Of a stretch of DNA of 24,892 nt, positions 14,703 through 22,776 are shown piece by piece. Numbering within the stretch: position 1 is the stretch's first letter; each line of letters begins with the position of its first letter. The stretch comes from an uncultured Prevotellaceae bacterium (GTDB taxonomy: Bacteria; Bacteroidota; Bacteroidia; Bacteroidales; Bacteroidaceae). Below the pieces are notes generated by a model. It had not been told where the DNA came from, ran no database searches, and saw nothing but the letters and a program-made list of their open reading frames with translations. The position numbers and the translations under genes are program-made. The stretch is from NCBI GenBank assembly GCA_905202115.1, contig CAJKQZ010000013.1, positions 1 to 24,892 on the forward strand, in the 5' to 3' direction.

Positions 14703-16664
14703 ATGAGCTTCATAAAATTCGACAAAACCCAGATGACAAACCTGCAGGAAAGCCTTTTCAAGGAAATTCTGCTTACAAACAAGAGCGGAGCCTATGCGTC
14801 GACCACTCTTGTGGGTTGCAACATCCGAAAATATCACGGTTTGCTCGTCGTTCCAATTCCTGAAATGGATGACAAGAACCACGTTCTTCTGTCGTCGCTC
14901 GACGAGACAATAATCCAGCACGGCGCAGAATTCAACTTAGGACTGCACAAGTATCAGGGCGACAATTACAGTCCCAAAGGCCACAAGTACATAATTCATT
15001 TCGAGTGGGACAAGGTGGCTACGACCACTTATCGCGTCGGCGGCGTCATTTTCCAGAAAGAAATACTGTTCCAGTTCGGCGAGCCCCGTCTGCTGATTCG
15101 CTATACCCTACTCGAAGCACACTCGAAGACAAAGCTGCGCCTGCGTCCTTTCCTCGCATTCAGAAGCGCGCAACAATTCACTCACGAGAACTGGGCGGCC
15201 GACAAGAGCTACACCCCCGTTGCAGGCGGAATAAGAATGTGTCTGTACAAAGGCTACCCCGACTTGTACATGCAGATAAACAAAAAAAGCGAATTCGTAC
15301 ACGATCCCCAATGGTATAAAGGGCTCGATTACCCGCGCGAACGCGAACGCGGATACGACTCGAACGAAGATCTGCTCGTTCCGGGATATTTCGAAATGGA
15401 CATTCACAAAGGAGAACAGATCGTATTCTCGGCAGGGCTGGAAGAAACCAAACCGACCCAATTGAAACGTTTGTTGGAAAAGGAAGTGGAGGTGCTCGAA
15501 GGTAAAGAGAATCTATACCAATGCCTGGTGCGCGCCGCACATCAGTTCCGCATTCAGGACGGCAGCGAAAACTATCTCATTGCCGGCTGGCCGTGGTTCA
15601 AATGCTTTGCCCGCGACATGTTCATAGCCATGCCGGGGCTCACATTATATATAGGAGAGACAAAACTTTTTGAAACCTATATGGAAACCGCGGCAAAAGC
15701 CATAAAGGATTTCATTTCGAACAATCAGATAAGCGTAAAGATATTCGAAATGGAACATCCCGACGTTCTACTCTGGGCCATATGGTGCATTCAGCAATAC
15801 GCCAAGACCATTTCACGCAATGAATGCTACGACAAGTACCACTCGCTGCTGAAAGATATAATGGAATTCATACTTAAAAGCAAACACCCGAACCTTTTTG
15901 TACACGACAACGGATTAGTTTTCGCGAACGGACACGAAAAAGCCATAACATGGATGGATTCGAACATAAACGGGCGGCCGGTAGTGCCCCGTTCGGGATA
16001 TATTGTTGAATTCAATGCCCTTTGGTACAACGCTCTGAGATTTTGCTCGGACTTGTTTGAAGAATTCGGCAGCGAAGAAGAAAAAGCCACAGCCTATAAA
16101 TACAAGAAAGTAGCCGAAAAAGCAAAATCCACATTCCGCGAGACATTCTTGAACGACTGCGGTTATCTTTTCGACTACGTTGACGGCACAATGACAGACT
16201 GGAGCGTACGCCCCAACCAGATATTCGCCGTTTCGTTAGACTACTCTCCACTCGAACCAAGCGAAAAGAAATCCGTGCTCGACATATGCACACGCGAATT
16301 AGTAACACCCAAAGGAATACGTTCGCTCAGCCCCAAAAGCGGAGGCTACAACCCGATATTCGAAGGGCCTCCGCAGCAAAGAGACAGAAGCTATCATCAG
16401 GGGACAGCCTGGCCGTGGCTGACAGGCTTCTATTTAGAAGCATATCTTAAAGTGTATAAACGCAGCGGACTGTCATATATGGAACGCCAGCTGATAGGTT
16501 TCCATGAAGAAATGTTCTATCACTGCATAGGTACACTGCCTGAACTATTCGACGGCGACCCACCCTTCCACGGACGCGGAGCATTGGCTTTTGCCATGAA
16601 CGTAAGCGGAATACTTCGCGCAGAGCGTCTGCTCGATAAACATAATTCTGAACAATCTAATTAG
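14703..16664 (+). CDS. Glycogen debranching enzyme (GH133-type amylo-alpha-1,6-glucosidase)
   Basis: The 653-residue protein is a bacterial-type glycogen debranching enzyme. The N-terminal domain shows the family pattern LTNKSGAYASTTLVGCNIRKYHGLLV (about 24-49, read here as separate motifs NKSGAYAS and RKYHGLLV). The C-terminal (alpha/alpha)6 domain has GWPWFKCFARDMFIAMPGL (about 295-313), TWMDSNINGRPVVPRSGYI, RPNQIFAVSL and YHQGTAWPWL (about 564-573). It should release glucose from alpha-1,6 branch points of glycogen in the cytoplasm; there is no signal peptide. It is the first gene of an operon with a GT4 glycosyltransferase (11 bases downstream) and a GH57 protein. Confidence 0.92.
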   Translation: MSFIKFDKTQMTNLQESLFKEILLTNKSGAYASTTLVGCNIRKYHGLLVVPIPEMDDKNHVLLSSLDETIIQHGAEFNLGLHKYQGDNYSPKGHKYIIHFEWDKVATTTYRVGGVIFQKEILFQFGEPRLLIRYTLLEAHSKTKLRLRPFLAFRSAQQFTHENWAADKSYTPVAGGIRMCLYKGYPDLYMQINKKSEFVHDPQWYKGLDYPRERERGYDSNEDLLVPGYFEMDIHKGEQIVFSAGLEETKPTQLKRLLEKEVEVLEGKENLYQCLVRAAHQFRIQDGSENYLIAGWPWFKCFARDMFIAMPGLTLYIGETKLFETYMETAAKAIKDFISNNQISVKIFEMEHPDVLLWAIWCIQQYAKTISRNECYDKYHSLLKDIMEFILKSKHPNLFVHDNGLVFANGHEKAITWMDSNINGRPVVPRSGYIVEFNALWYNALRFCSDLFEEFGSEEEKATAYKYKKVAEKAKSTFRETFLNDCGYLFDYVDGTMTDWSVRPNQIFAVSLDYSPLEPSEKKSVLDICTRELVTPKGIRSLSPKSGGYNPIFEGPPQQRDRSYHQGTAWPWLTGFYLEAYLKVYKRSGLSYMERQLIGFHEEMFYHCIGTLPELFDGDPPFHGRGALAFAMNVSGILRAERLLDKHNSEQSN

Positions 16665-16668
16665 GAGG
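16663..16668 (+). promoter_or_regulatory. Strong Shine-Dalgarno site of the GT4 gene
   Basis: AGGAGG lies seven bases before the ATG at 16676 and overlaps the stop codon of the preceding gene (TAG, 16662-16664). Such a perfect site is unusual next to the weak sites of the other genes here. Confidence 0.75.
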
Positions 16669-16675
16669 ATACGCA

Positions 16676-17962
16676 ATGAAAGTATTAATGTTCGGATGGG
16701 AATTTCCTCCTCATATATTAGGAGGTTTGGGAACCGCCAGCTACGGAATCACCAAAGGACTGGCAGAACAAAACGACATGGAAATAACTTTCTGTCTGCC
16801 CAAACCCTGGGGAGACGAGGACCATTCATTTCTGAATATAATCCCTATGAACAATGTCCCCGTAGTATGGCGCGACATTGACCATAATTATCTGGAACAA
16901 CGGCTCTCCGGACGCATGCCGGCAGAATTGTATTATAACCTGCGGAATAACATATACGCAGATTTCAATTATCGCTACACAGACGATTTGGGATGTATAG
17001 AATTCTCCGGCCGTTACCCAGATAACCTTAACGAAGAAATAAACAATTATTCTATCGTGGCCGGCGTGGTGGCAAGACAACAAAACTACGACATCATTCA
17101 TGCCCACGACTGGCTGACATATCCCGCAGGCATACATGCCAAACAGGTATCGGGAAAACCGTTGGTAATACATGTTCATGCTACAGACTTCGACCGCAGC
17201 CGCGGACATGTGAACCCGACTGTCTATAACATTGAAAAAGACGGAATGGACCACGCCGATTGTATAATGTGCGTTAGCGAGCTTACACGTCAGACGGTTA
17301 TAAACCATTATCACCAGAATCCTGCAAAATGTTTTGCCGTACATAACGCCGTTTACCCTCTTGCGTCCGAAAATCAAGCCATAATAGACCAACGCAGCCC
17401 GCTAAAAGACCGCCACGAACGCGTTGTGACATTCCTCGGGCGCATTACAATGCAGAAAGGTCCAGAATATTTCATAGAAGCTGCGGCGCTTGTTCTTCGA
17501 CGCACACGACATATTCGTTTTTGTATGGCAGGCAGCGGAGACATGATGAACGCAATGATCGAATTAGCTGCCAATCGAGGAATTACAGACCGTTTCCATT
17601 TCCCCGGATTCATGAAAGGGAAACAAGTATTCGAAATGTTCCGCGACAGCGACGTTTATGTAATGCCCTCGGTGTCGGAACCATTCGGAATTTCCCCTCT
17701 TGAAGCAATGCAAAGCGGCGTGCCCACAATAATAAGCAAGCAATCCGGTTGTGCGGAGATATTAGAAAACTGCATAAAAGTAGATTACTGGAACATCAAC
17801 GCTATGGCCGACGCCATTTATTCAATCTGCACCAACGACGCCCTATATCAATACATGAAGGACGAGGGGAAAAAAGAAGTTGACCAGAAAACATGGGCTA
17901 AGGTAGGAAATCTTATAAGAGAGCTCTACGATCTCACCATTTCACGATATTACAACTATTAA
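16676..17962 (+). CDS. GT4 family glycosyltransferase, glycogen synthase-like
   Basis: The 428-residue protein is a GT-B fold glycosyltransferase. The N-terminus FGWEFPPHILGGLGTASYGI has the glycine-rich loop of glycogen/starch synthase-like enzymes, and HAHDW follows. The C-terminal half shows FLGRITMQKGPEYF, a nucleotide-binding MAGSGDM, and the EPFGISPLEAMQSG donor-site motif. The genes on both sides handle alpha-glucans, so a role in making glycogen or maltodextrin chains from a sugar nucleotide is the best guess; a homologous three-gene set exists in Bacteroides as I recall it. The gene is 11 bases after the debranching enzyme gene and 21 bases before the GH57 gene. Donor and acceptor cannot be read from the sequence. 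Confidence 0.88.
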   Translation: MKVLMFGWEFPPHILGGLGTASYGITKGLAEQNDMEITFCLPKPWGDEDHSFLNIIPMNNVPVVWRDIDHNYLEQRLSGRMPAELYYNLRNNIYADFNYRYTDDLGCIEFSGRYPDNLNEEINNYSIVAGVVARQQNYDIIHAHDWLTYPAGIHAKQVSGKPLVIHVHATDFDRSRGHVNPTVYNIEKDGMDHADCIMCVSELTRQTVINHYHQNPAKCFAVHNAVYPLASENQAIIDQRSPLKDRHERVVTFLGRITMQKGPEYFIEAAALVLRRTRHIRFCMAGSGDMMNAMIELAANRGITDRFHFPGFMKGKQVFEMFRDSDVYVMPSVSEPFGISPLEAMQSGVPTIISKQSGCAEILENCIKVDYWNINAMADAIYSICTNDALYQYMKDEGKKEVDQKTWAKVGNLIRELYDLTISRYYNY

Positions 17963-17983
17963 CGTTCAAAACAAATACACGAT

Positions 17984-19396
17984 ATGAAAACAATTTGTTT
18001 GTATTTTGAGATACATCAAAACATCCACCTTAAACGATACCGTTTTTTCGATATAGGCAGAGATCATTATTACTATGATGACTATGAGAACGAACGCAGC
18101 ATAAGCGAAACTGCAAAGAAATCATACATACCTGCTCTCGAAACTTTAATCGGCATGGCCGAGAGTAACAAAAATTATTTCAAATGTGCGATTTCCCTAT
18201 CGGGTTGTGCAATAGAACAACTCGAGAATCACGCTCCGCAAGTAATAGATTTGCTTCAGAAACTATATTCCACCGGCTGTTGTGAGATTCTGGCAGAACC
18301 TTATTCACACGGCCTTTCCTCACTGGCAAATCATGAAAGTTTCTGTGAAGAAGTAAAAAGACTTTGCAACAAGGTAAACTCGCTTTTCGGAGCAACTCCC
18401 AAAATATTCCGCAACTCATGCCTGATTTATACGGATGAAATAGGTGAGATCGTTTCCAAAATGGGATTCAAAGGCATGCTGACCGAAGGCGCAAAGCACG
18501 TGCTCGGGTGGAAAAGCCCGCATTTCGTATATAATTGCGCAAACGCACCGAAACTTAAGCTACTGCTTCGCGATTACAGGCTTTCCGAAGATATAAGTTT
18601 CCGTTTTAATGATTCTTCATGGAGCGAATATCCTCTTTTTGCCGACAAATACATGGATTGGATCGATAAACTTCCGCAAGAGGAACAGGTAATAAATATA
18701 TTTATGGAGCTATGCGCTCTTGGTATATTCCAGCCTCTTTCATCAAACATCCTTGAATTCATGAAGGCTTTGCCCAATGAGGCAAAAAACAGAGGAATAA
18801 CGTTCTCCACCCCTTCGGAAATATGTTCCAAGATGAAGAGCGCCGGAGCACTAAGCGTGCCTTACCCAATTTCGTGGGTAGACGAAGAGCGCGACACAAG
18901 CAACTGGCTCGGAAATGTTATGCAGCGCGAGGCTTACGACAAACTTTACAGTGTTGCCGACCGTGTGCGCATTTGCGACAACCGCCAGATAAAGCAGGAC
19001 TGGGACTACCTGCAGGCCACAAACAACTTCCGTTTCATGAACACCAAACCAAGCGCGCAGAACGACTATCGTGGAATATACGAAACGCCATACGACGCTT
19101 TCATAAACTATATGAATATACTCGGTGACTTCATAATGAGAGTTAACGACCTTTATCCTGACATCGACAACGAGGAACTGTCTTCTCTTCTTACTTCCAT
19201 AAAAAATCAGGAAGAAGAAATCGAGATGAAAGACAAAGAAATAGTAAAACTACGCTCAATCATAAATAAACAAAACAGAGAAAGCGAAAAAGATAAAAAA
19301 ACTCCCAAAAAGAACACCGCCTCAAAAACAAAAGGTACCAACGAAACAAAAAAGAAAGCAAAAAAAGAAGATGTCAAAATAGAAACTACAGCATAA
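17984..19396 (+). CDS. GH57 alpha-amylase-like protein with degenerate catalytic site
   Basis: The first 390 of 470 residues match the GH57 alpha-amylase-like proteins of Bacteroidetes: LYFEIHQNIHLKRYRFFDIG (4-23), CEILAEPYSHGLSS (100-113), LTEGAKHVLGWKSP and the fold through FSTPSEI. Two catalytic regions are changed. The usual FRNTELIY, carrying the glutamate nucleophile, reads FRNSCLIY with C146. The usual DYETFGEHQ block, carrying the acid/base, reads ELCALGIFQ (242-250). It is therefore likely inactive as a glycosidase, perhaps a glycogen-binding or regulatory partner of the two enzymes encoded before it. Catalytic-residue-deficient GH57 homologues have been described, so the class is not new. 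After residue 395 come a short predicted coiled coil and a Lys/Thr-rich tail of about 40 residues. No signal peptide. Confidence 0.85.
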   Translation: MKTICLYFEIHQNIHLKRYRFFDIGRDHYYYDDYENERSISETAKKSYIPALETLIGMAESNKNYFKCAISLSGCAIEQLENHAPQVIDLLQKLYSTGCCEILAEPYSHGLSSLANHESFCEEVKRLCNKVNSLFGATPKIFRNSCLIYTDEIGEIVSKMGFKGMLTEGAKHVLGWKSPHFVYNCANAPKLKLLLRDYRLSEDISFRFNDSSWSEYPLFADKYMDWIDKLPQEEQVINIFMELCALGIFQPLSSNILEFMKALPNEAKNRGITFSTPSEICSKMKSAGALSVPYPISWVDEERDTSNWLGNVMQREAYDKLYSVADRVRICDNRQIKQDWDYLQATNNFRFMNTKPSAQNDYRGIYETPYDAFINYMNILGDFIMRVNDLYPDIDNEELSSLLTSIKNQEEEIEMKDKEIVKLRSIINKQNRESEKDKKTPKKNTASKTKGTNETKKKAKKEDVKIETTA

Positions 19397-19539
19397 CATG
19401 CGGGTAAGTTTCCAAGCGTTACAAAATAAAAATCAAAAGCATTGTGAGTACAAGTTTCTGCATTGCCTGCTTACAAAGATTATGACATGCGAAAAAAGTA
19501 ATGCTTAACTATACGCCGGAGGCTTCCGGAGGAAAATAA

Positions 19540-19604
19540 AATTATCTCTGAGATAATTCAAAATATGTCTGAGATATTTTAAAATATCTCAGACATATTT
19601 TTTT
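19540..19604 (+). repeat. Three-unit palindromic repeat, copy E, possible terminator
   Basis: Three units: a perfect palindrome AATTATCTCTGAGATAATT (19540-19558), then AAAATATGTCTGAGATATTTT and AAAATATCTCAGACATATTTT, which pair with each other. Seven T follow (19598-19604), so on the plus strand this could end transcripts of the glycogen operon. GCGGGAAG and the long flanks are absent. The rest of the 346-base gap (19397-19539, 19605-19742) has a weak CCGGA/TCCGG hairpin near 19520-19530 and no clear promoter. Confidence 0.88.
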
Positions 19605-19742
19605 CATACAAATTATAAGGCATAAAAATAAAGTAATAATATCAATAAAACAGCAACCCTGTACGATCTACATATGCAAGCCCGACATCGCTTGTAATTA
19701 ATCCGCACAAAAAACTTTCAAACAAACATAATCCGCAAAGAA

Positions 19743-20843
19743 ATGACTAATTCAAAGGTCGTCGATTTTTTCCATACGTTGCTCTCATTTTCTCTCGACA
19801 GCAATAATTCCGCTCCCACTGAAGCATTGACAGCCGGAGAGTGGTCGGAGCTGTACAGAATCGCAGAGAAACAGAACGTAACGGCGTTGCTGACCAGCGG
19901 AATCGAAGGCCTTGAAAACAATCTGCGCCCGCCGAACATCCTTATAAGGCAATGGATTATTTCAGCCGAAATGATTCGCAATCGAAACATCATTATGAAC
20001 AAAACGTCCCGACAAATCCAGGAAAAATTATCGGAAGACGGTATTCGTTCATGCCTGCTCAAAGGTCAGGGAGTTGCATCCTATTACCCCGATCCGTACA
20101 AAAGAATGTCGGGTGACATAGATTTGTGGATAGATTGCGACAGAAAAGAATTCGTGTCATATATCAGAGAGCGGTTTCCGAAATGCAGTATAAAATACAA
20201 GGATATAGACATTTTGACAGACAACGGCATAGAAGTGGAATTCCATTTTATTCCTGCTATTTTTTACAACTATTTCCACAACGCCAGGCTTCTGAAATTT
20301 TTCCGCGAAAACAAGGAAGAACAATTCTCTAACATTGTACACATAGGCTCCGAAAAACTACCCGTGTGCGCTCCCACATGCAATTTCAACAGAATATATC
20401 TGCTCATACACCTCTTCTCGCATTATTTATACGAAGGTATAGGGCTGCGGCAATTCGTAGATTATTATCTTCTGCTTAAAAAAGAATTCACCGAAGAAGA
20501 AAAGGCACAATACGTCAAAACAATATCTACACTCGGACTTTCTAAGTTTGCAGCGGCAGTAATGTATGTATTGACCCGCTGCTTCGGGATGAAGGATAAC
20601 CTATTGCCCGTCAGTCCCGACGCAAACGAGGGCAAATTACTTTTAAAGGAAATAATGCATGGAGGAAATTTCGGCATATACAACGTAAACAACAAAAACA
20701 TAAAACCCTATTCGGCGGCGGCATTCTTTCAACACACCGCACGAAACGCCCGATATATCAAATCCTATCCGGCTGAAGTCATCTCCACGCCTATATTTAA
20801 AGTATGGCATTACTGCTATAGAAAATCAAACGGATATATTTAA
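19743..20843 (+). CDS. Nucleotidyltransferase family protein (PF14907-like)
   Basis: The 366-residue protein looks like the uncharacterised nucleotidyltransferase family NTP_transf_5. The diagnostic stretch is CLLKGQGVASYYPDPYKRMSGDIDLW, read as LLKGQG (105-110), R121 and GDIDL (124-128), where D125 and D127 would bind metal. A later VEFHF (about residues 160-164) may supply the third acidic residue. Such proteins should transfer a nucleotide to a small molecule, peptide or protein, but the targets are mostly unknown. Some occur in lasso-peptide and other peptide-modification clusters, others near capsule genes. No signal peptide. A secreted protein gene starts 21 bases downstream and a 55-codon gene follows, so the three look like one transcript. 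Confidence 0.8.
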   Translation: MTNSKVVDFFHTLLSFSLDSNNSAPTEALTAGEWSELYRIAEKQNVTALLTSGIEGLENNLRPPNILIRQWIISAEMIRNRNIIMNKTSRQIQEKLSEDGIRSCLLKGQGVASYYPDPYKRMSGDIDLWIDCDRKEFVSYIRERFPKCSIKYKDIDILTDNGIEVEFHFIPAIFYNYFHNARLLKFFRENKEEQFSNIVHIGSEKLPVCAPTCNFNRIYLLIHLFSHYLYEGIGLRQFVDYYLLLKKEFTEEEKAQYVKTISTLGLSKFAAAVMYVLTRCFGMKDNLLPVSPDANEGKLLLKEIMHGGNFGIYNVNNKNIKPYSAAAFFQHTARNARYIKSYPAEVISTPIFKVWHYCYRKSNGYI

Positions 20844-20864
20844 AGCAAAAACAAATTAGAAACC

Positions 20865-22409
20865 ATGAGAAAATATCTGACAGGCATAATCATTACCCTA
20901 CTGTTTTCCACACACACACAGGTAAAATCCGCAACAAACGATGTAATCCTAAAAGCAGCAGTTCCGGTTTTTATCGAGAATTTCGACTGGTCGTTATATT
21001 CGGGAGGAAACGACAATAACTGGGCAAGCATATACGGAAACACACTTAACGACGCATGGGGGAACGTAAATCTCAATTACTGTTCAGGAGCGAACATGTG
21101 TATCTGCGTAGGTTCCTCATACGCAGGCGACGTAACGATTTCCGGAATCCACAACTCTCCCCTTTTCATAACGTTGCGCGCCGGAGCATACCTCGACAAG
21201 GAAGAAAACAGCACCACCGTAAACTTCGATGCTTCTGCCACATCATCCGTAACAGTATACCCGAATAAATTCTCAAACATCCGAAGATCTTTTAATGGGA
21301 CAAACTCCAAAGGCAACATTGTTATAAGCGGAGATGATAATAAATACAACCGGAAGTTTTATATAGACGACATAGTAGTGTACTCAGTAACAGACGACAT
21401 AGAAAAACTGAAAAACACTTCACGGATAGTTTTGGCCGTAGCGACATATACCCACGAACAAATCGAATTGCTGAAAGAAATAGTAAAGGAAAACAAGAAT
21501 CTTACAAGCATAGACTTATGGTCGGCCACCGTAAACGAAAAATTCGAACTTGAACCAGGCAATCCGAACTGCATAATTTACGACCCCAACAATTACGTTA
21601 CAAACACCACAAACGTTGCCCACTGCTCAGGCACGACAAAAGATTTAAATACCTACGTCTGCGAGAGCCTTGTCATAGAAGACGGCAGTCCTTTCGGCGC
21701 AATGTACGGTTTCACGGCGAAAAACATTTCATACGACAGAAAGTTCGCACAAACAGGAGAAAATTATTTTTCGACCATGTGCCTACCTTTCTCTTTAGAC
21801 AAAGACAATACAAAAATACACAAGCTATTAGGCTTCACCCGTCACGATTCCTCAAACAGCCTCATGGTTTTCGACGAGGCCTCCAAAATAGAAGCCAACG
21901 TTCCCTATATAATTTCCGTTGCCAACGAACAACCTTTCATAGATCTGCTGGGCATAAATGCTGACATACCGGCTACATCGCCGCGTATAATCTGGGAAAA
22001 AATACCTGACGCCGCCGACAATGCCACAAAAGAACGAGCAAAAAATTGCAGGCTCTGCGGAACATACGAAACCCGCACCGACATTACCAGCAACAGCACT
22101 CAGACCGTCTACGGCTTTTCGTCGGGTAAGTTCGTGAAAGTAGAAGAAGGCTGCACATTCAATCCCTTTCGCGCATACATTACAATAACAGACAACAATA
22201 ACCCTACACTTTCAAAAGAGATAAAGTTAGCCACATCCGACGGAGTTGTAGGAATAAAAAACATGAAAAAAGACAATGCGCAAAGCGCAACTACAGTCTA
22301 CACCACCGAAGGAACGCTTATGAGCAAAGGAAACACATATAAAGAAGCGACAGAAAAACTCACCGAAGGCATATATATAATTAACGGCAAAAAAACTATT
22401 ATAAGATAA
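20865..22409 (+). CDS. Secreted protein with T9SS-like C-terminal module, unknown function
   Basis: The 514-residue protein has a signal peptide (about 1-23). Residues 35-175 read as a beta-sandwich that ends in KFYIDDIVVYS, a pattern often closing concanavalin-like domains. A middle section (about 290-455) has FSTMCLPFSL, a motif common in secreted proteins of Prevotella and relatives. The last 35 residues (VYTTEGTLMSKGNTYKEATEKL, read as VYTTEGTLMS then LTEGIYIINGKKTIIR) resemble type IX secretion C-terminal modules, which would place it on the surface or outside. I recognise no enzyme motif. It is sandwiched between the nucleotidyltransferase gene (21 bases) and the 55-codon gene (10 bases). 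PorX in the same window is consistent with a T9SS in this organism. Confidence 0.75.
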   Translation: MRKYLTGIIITLLFSTHTQVKSATNDVILKAAVPVFIENFDWSLYSGGNDNNWASIYGNTLNDAWGNVNLNYCSGANMCICVGSSYAGDVTISGIHNSPLFITLRAGAYLDKEENSTTVNFDASATSSVTVYPNKFSNIRRSFNGTNSKGNIVISGDDNKYNRKFYIDDIVVYSVTDDIEKLKNTSRIVLAVATYTHEQIELLKEIVKENKNLTSIDLWSATVNEKFELEPGNPNCIIYDPNNYVTNTTNVAHCSGTTKDLNTYVCESLVIEDGSPFGAMYGFTAKNISYDRKFAQTGENYFSTMCLPFSLDKDNTKIHKLLGFTRHDSSNSLMVFDEASKIEANVPYIISVANEQPFIDLLGINADIPATSPRIIWEKIPDAADNATKERAKNCRLCGTYETRTDITSNSTQTVYGFSSGKFVKVEEGCTFNPFRAYITITDNNNPTLSKEIKLATSDGVVGIKNMKKDNAQSATTVYTTEGTLMSKGNTYKEATEKLTEGIYIINGKKTIIR

Positions 22410-22419
22410 CCAAGCAATT

Positions 22420-22587
22420 ATGAAAAAGAAATATCAGAAACCCGAGATAATTACCGTTGCCTCATTCACGCGCGACAGCTTTATGAGCCACACATTCGAT
22501 TCCGCATCGCCCAACGGGGTGAAAGACACCGTCATGGAATCGAACGAATACGATGACTCGCGTTCGCACCTTTGGTATGACGATTAA
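22420..22587 (+). CDS. Small 55-residue protein, possible precursor peptide
   Basis: ATG at 22420 to TAA at 22585-22587 encodes 55 residues. It begins MKKKYQKPEIITVASF and ends EYDDSRSHLWYDD. The form, a basic start with YxKPEI then a hydrophobic patch, a Ser/Asn-rich middle and an acidic DSR...W-DD end, resembles short uncharacterised proteins that are abundant in Bacteroides and Prevotella genomes. It starts 10 bases after the stop of the secreted protein gene and is followed by a hairpin with T-run, so it is the last gene of the cassette. A leader-plus-core layout for a modified peptide is possible, but nothing in the sequence proves it. There is no signal peptide. Confidence 0.7.
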   Translation: MKKKYQKPEIITVASFTRDSFMSHTFDSASPNGVKDTVMESNEYDDSRSHLWYDD

Positions 22588-22626
22588 GACAGACGGAAAT
22601 CCCCTGCTGAAAACTTCATAAGAGGA

Positions 22627-22649
22627 AAAAACACGCTCCACGTGTTTTT
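22627..22649 (+). terminator. Terminator of the nucleotidyltransferase cassette
   Basis: AAAAACACG (22627-22635) pairs with CGTGTTTTT (22641-22649) around a CTCCA loop, 40 bases after the small gene's stop. The T-run is part of the stem. Confidence 0.7.
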
Positions 22650-22700
22650 CTGAAAATACATCGGAGAGTTTTAAACATCAGTCACACGTTGCTGAAAAAA

Positions 22701-22776
22701 CATCTCTGAGATATTTCAAAATATGTCTGAGATAATTTAAAATATCTCAGACATATTTTTTTTCGCAAGCGGGAAG
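22701..22776 (+). repeat. Palindromic repeat, copy F
   Basis: A partial unit (CATCTCTGAGATATTTC) is followed by AAAATATGTCTGAGATAATTT and AAAATATCTCAGACATATTTT in inverted pairing, then a run of T and GCGGGAAG (22769-22776), as in copy B. It lies in the 534-base convergent gap between the small gene and GAPDH. Beyond it, 22777-23070 shows no gene or structure I can support. Confidence 0.88.

Noticed and set aside
22632..22649. CCACGTGTTT as a parS site
   Set aside because: It only shares CACGTG with the 16-bp parS palindrome, lies in a terminator-like hairpin and is far from parAB.
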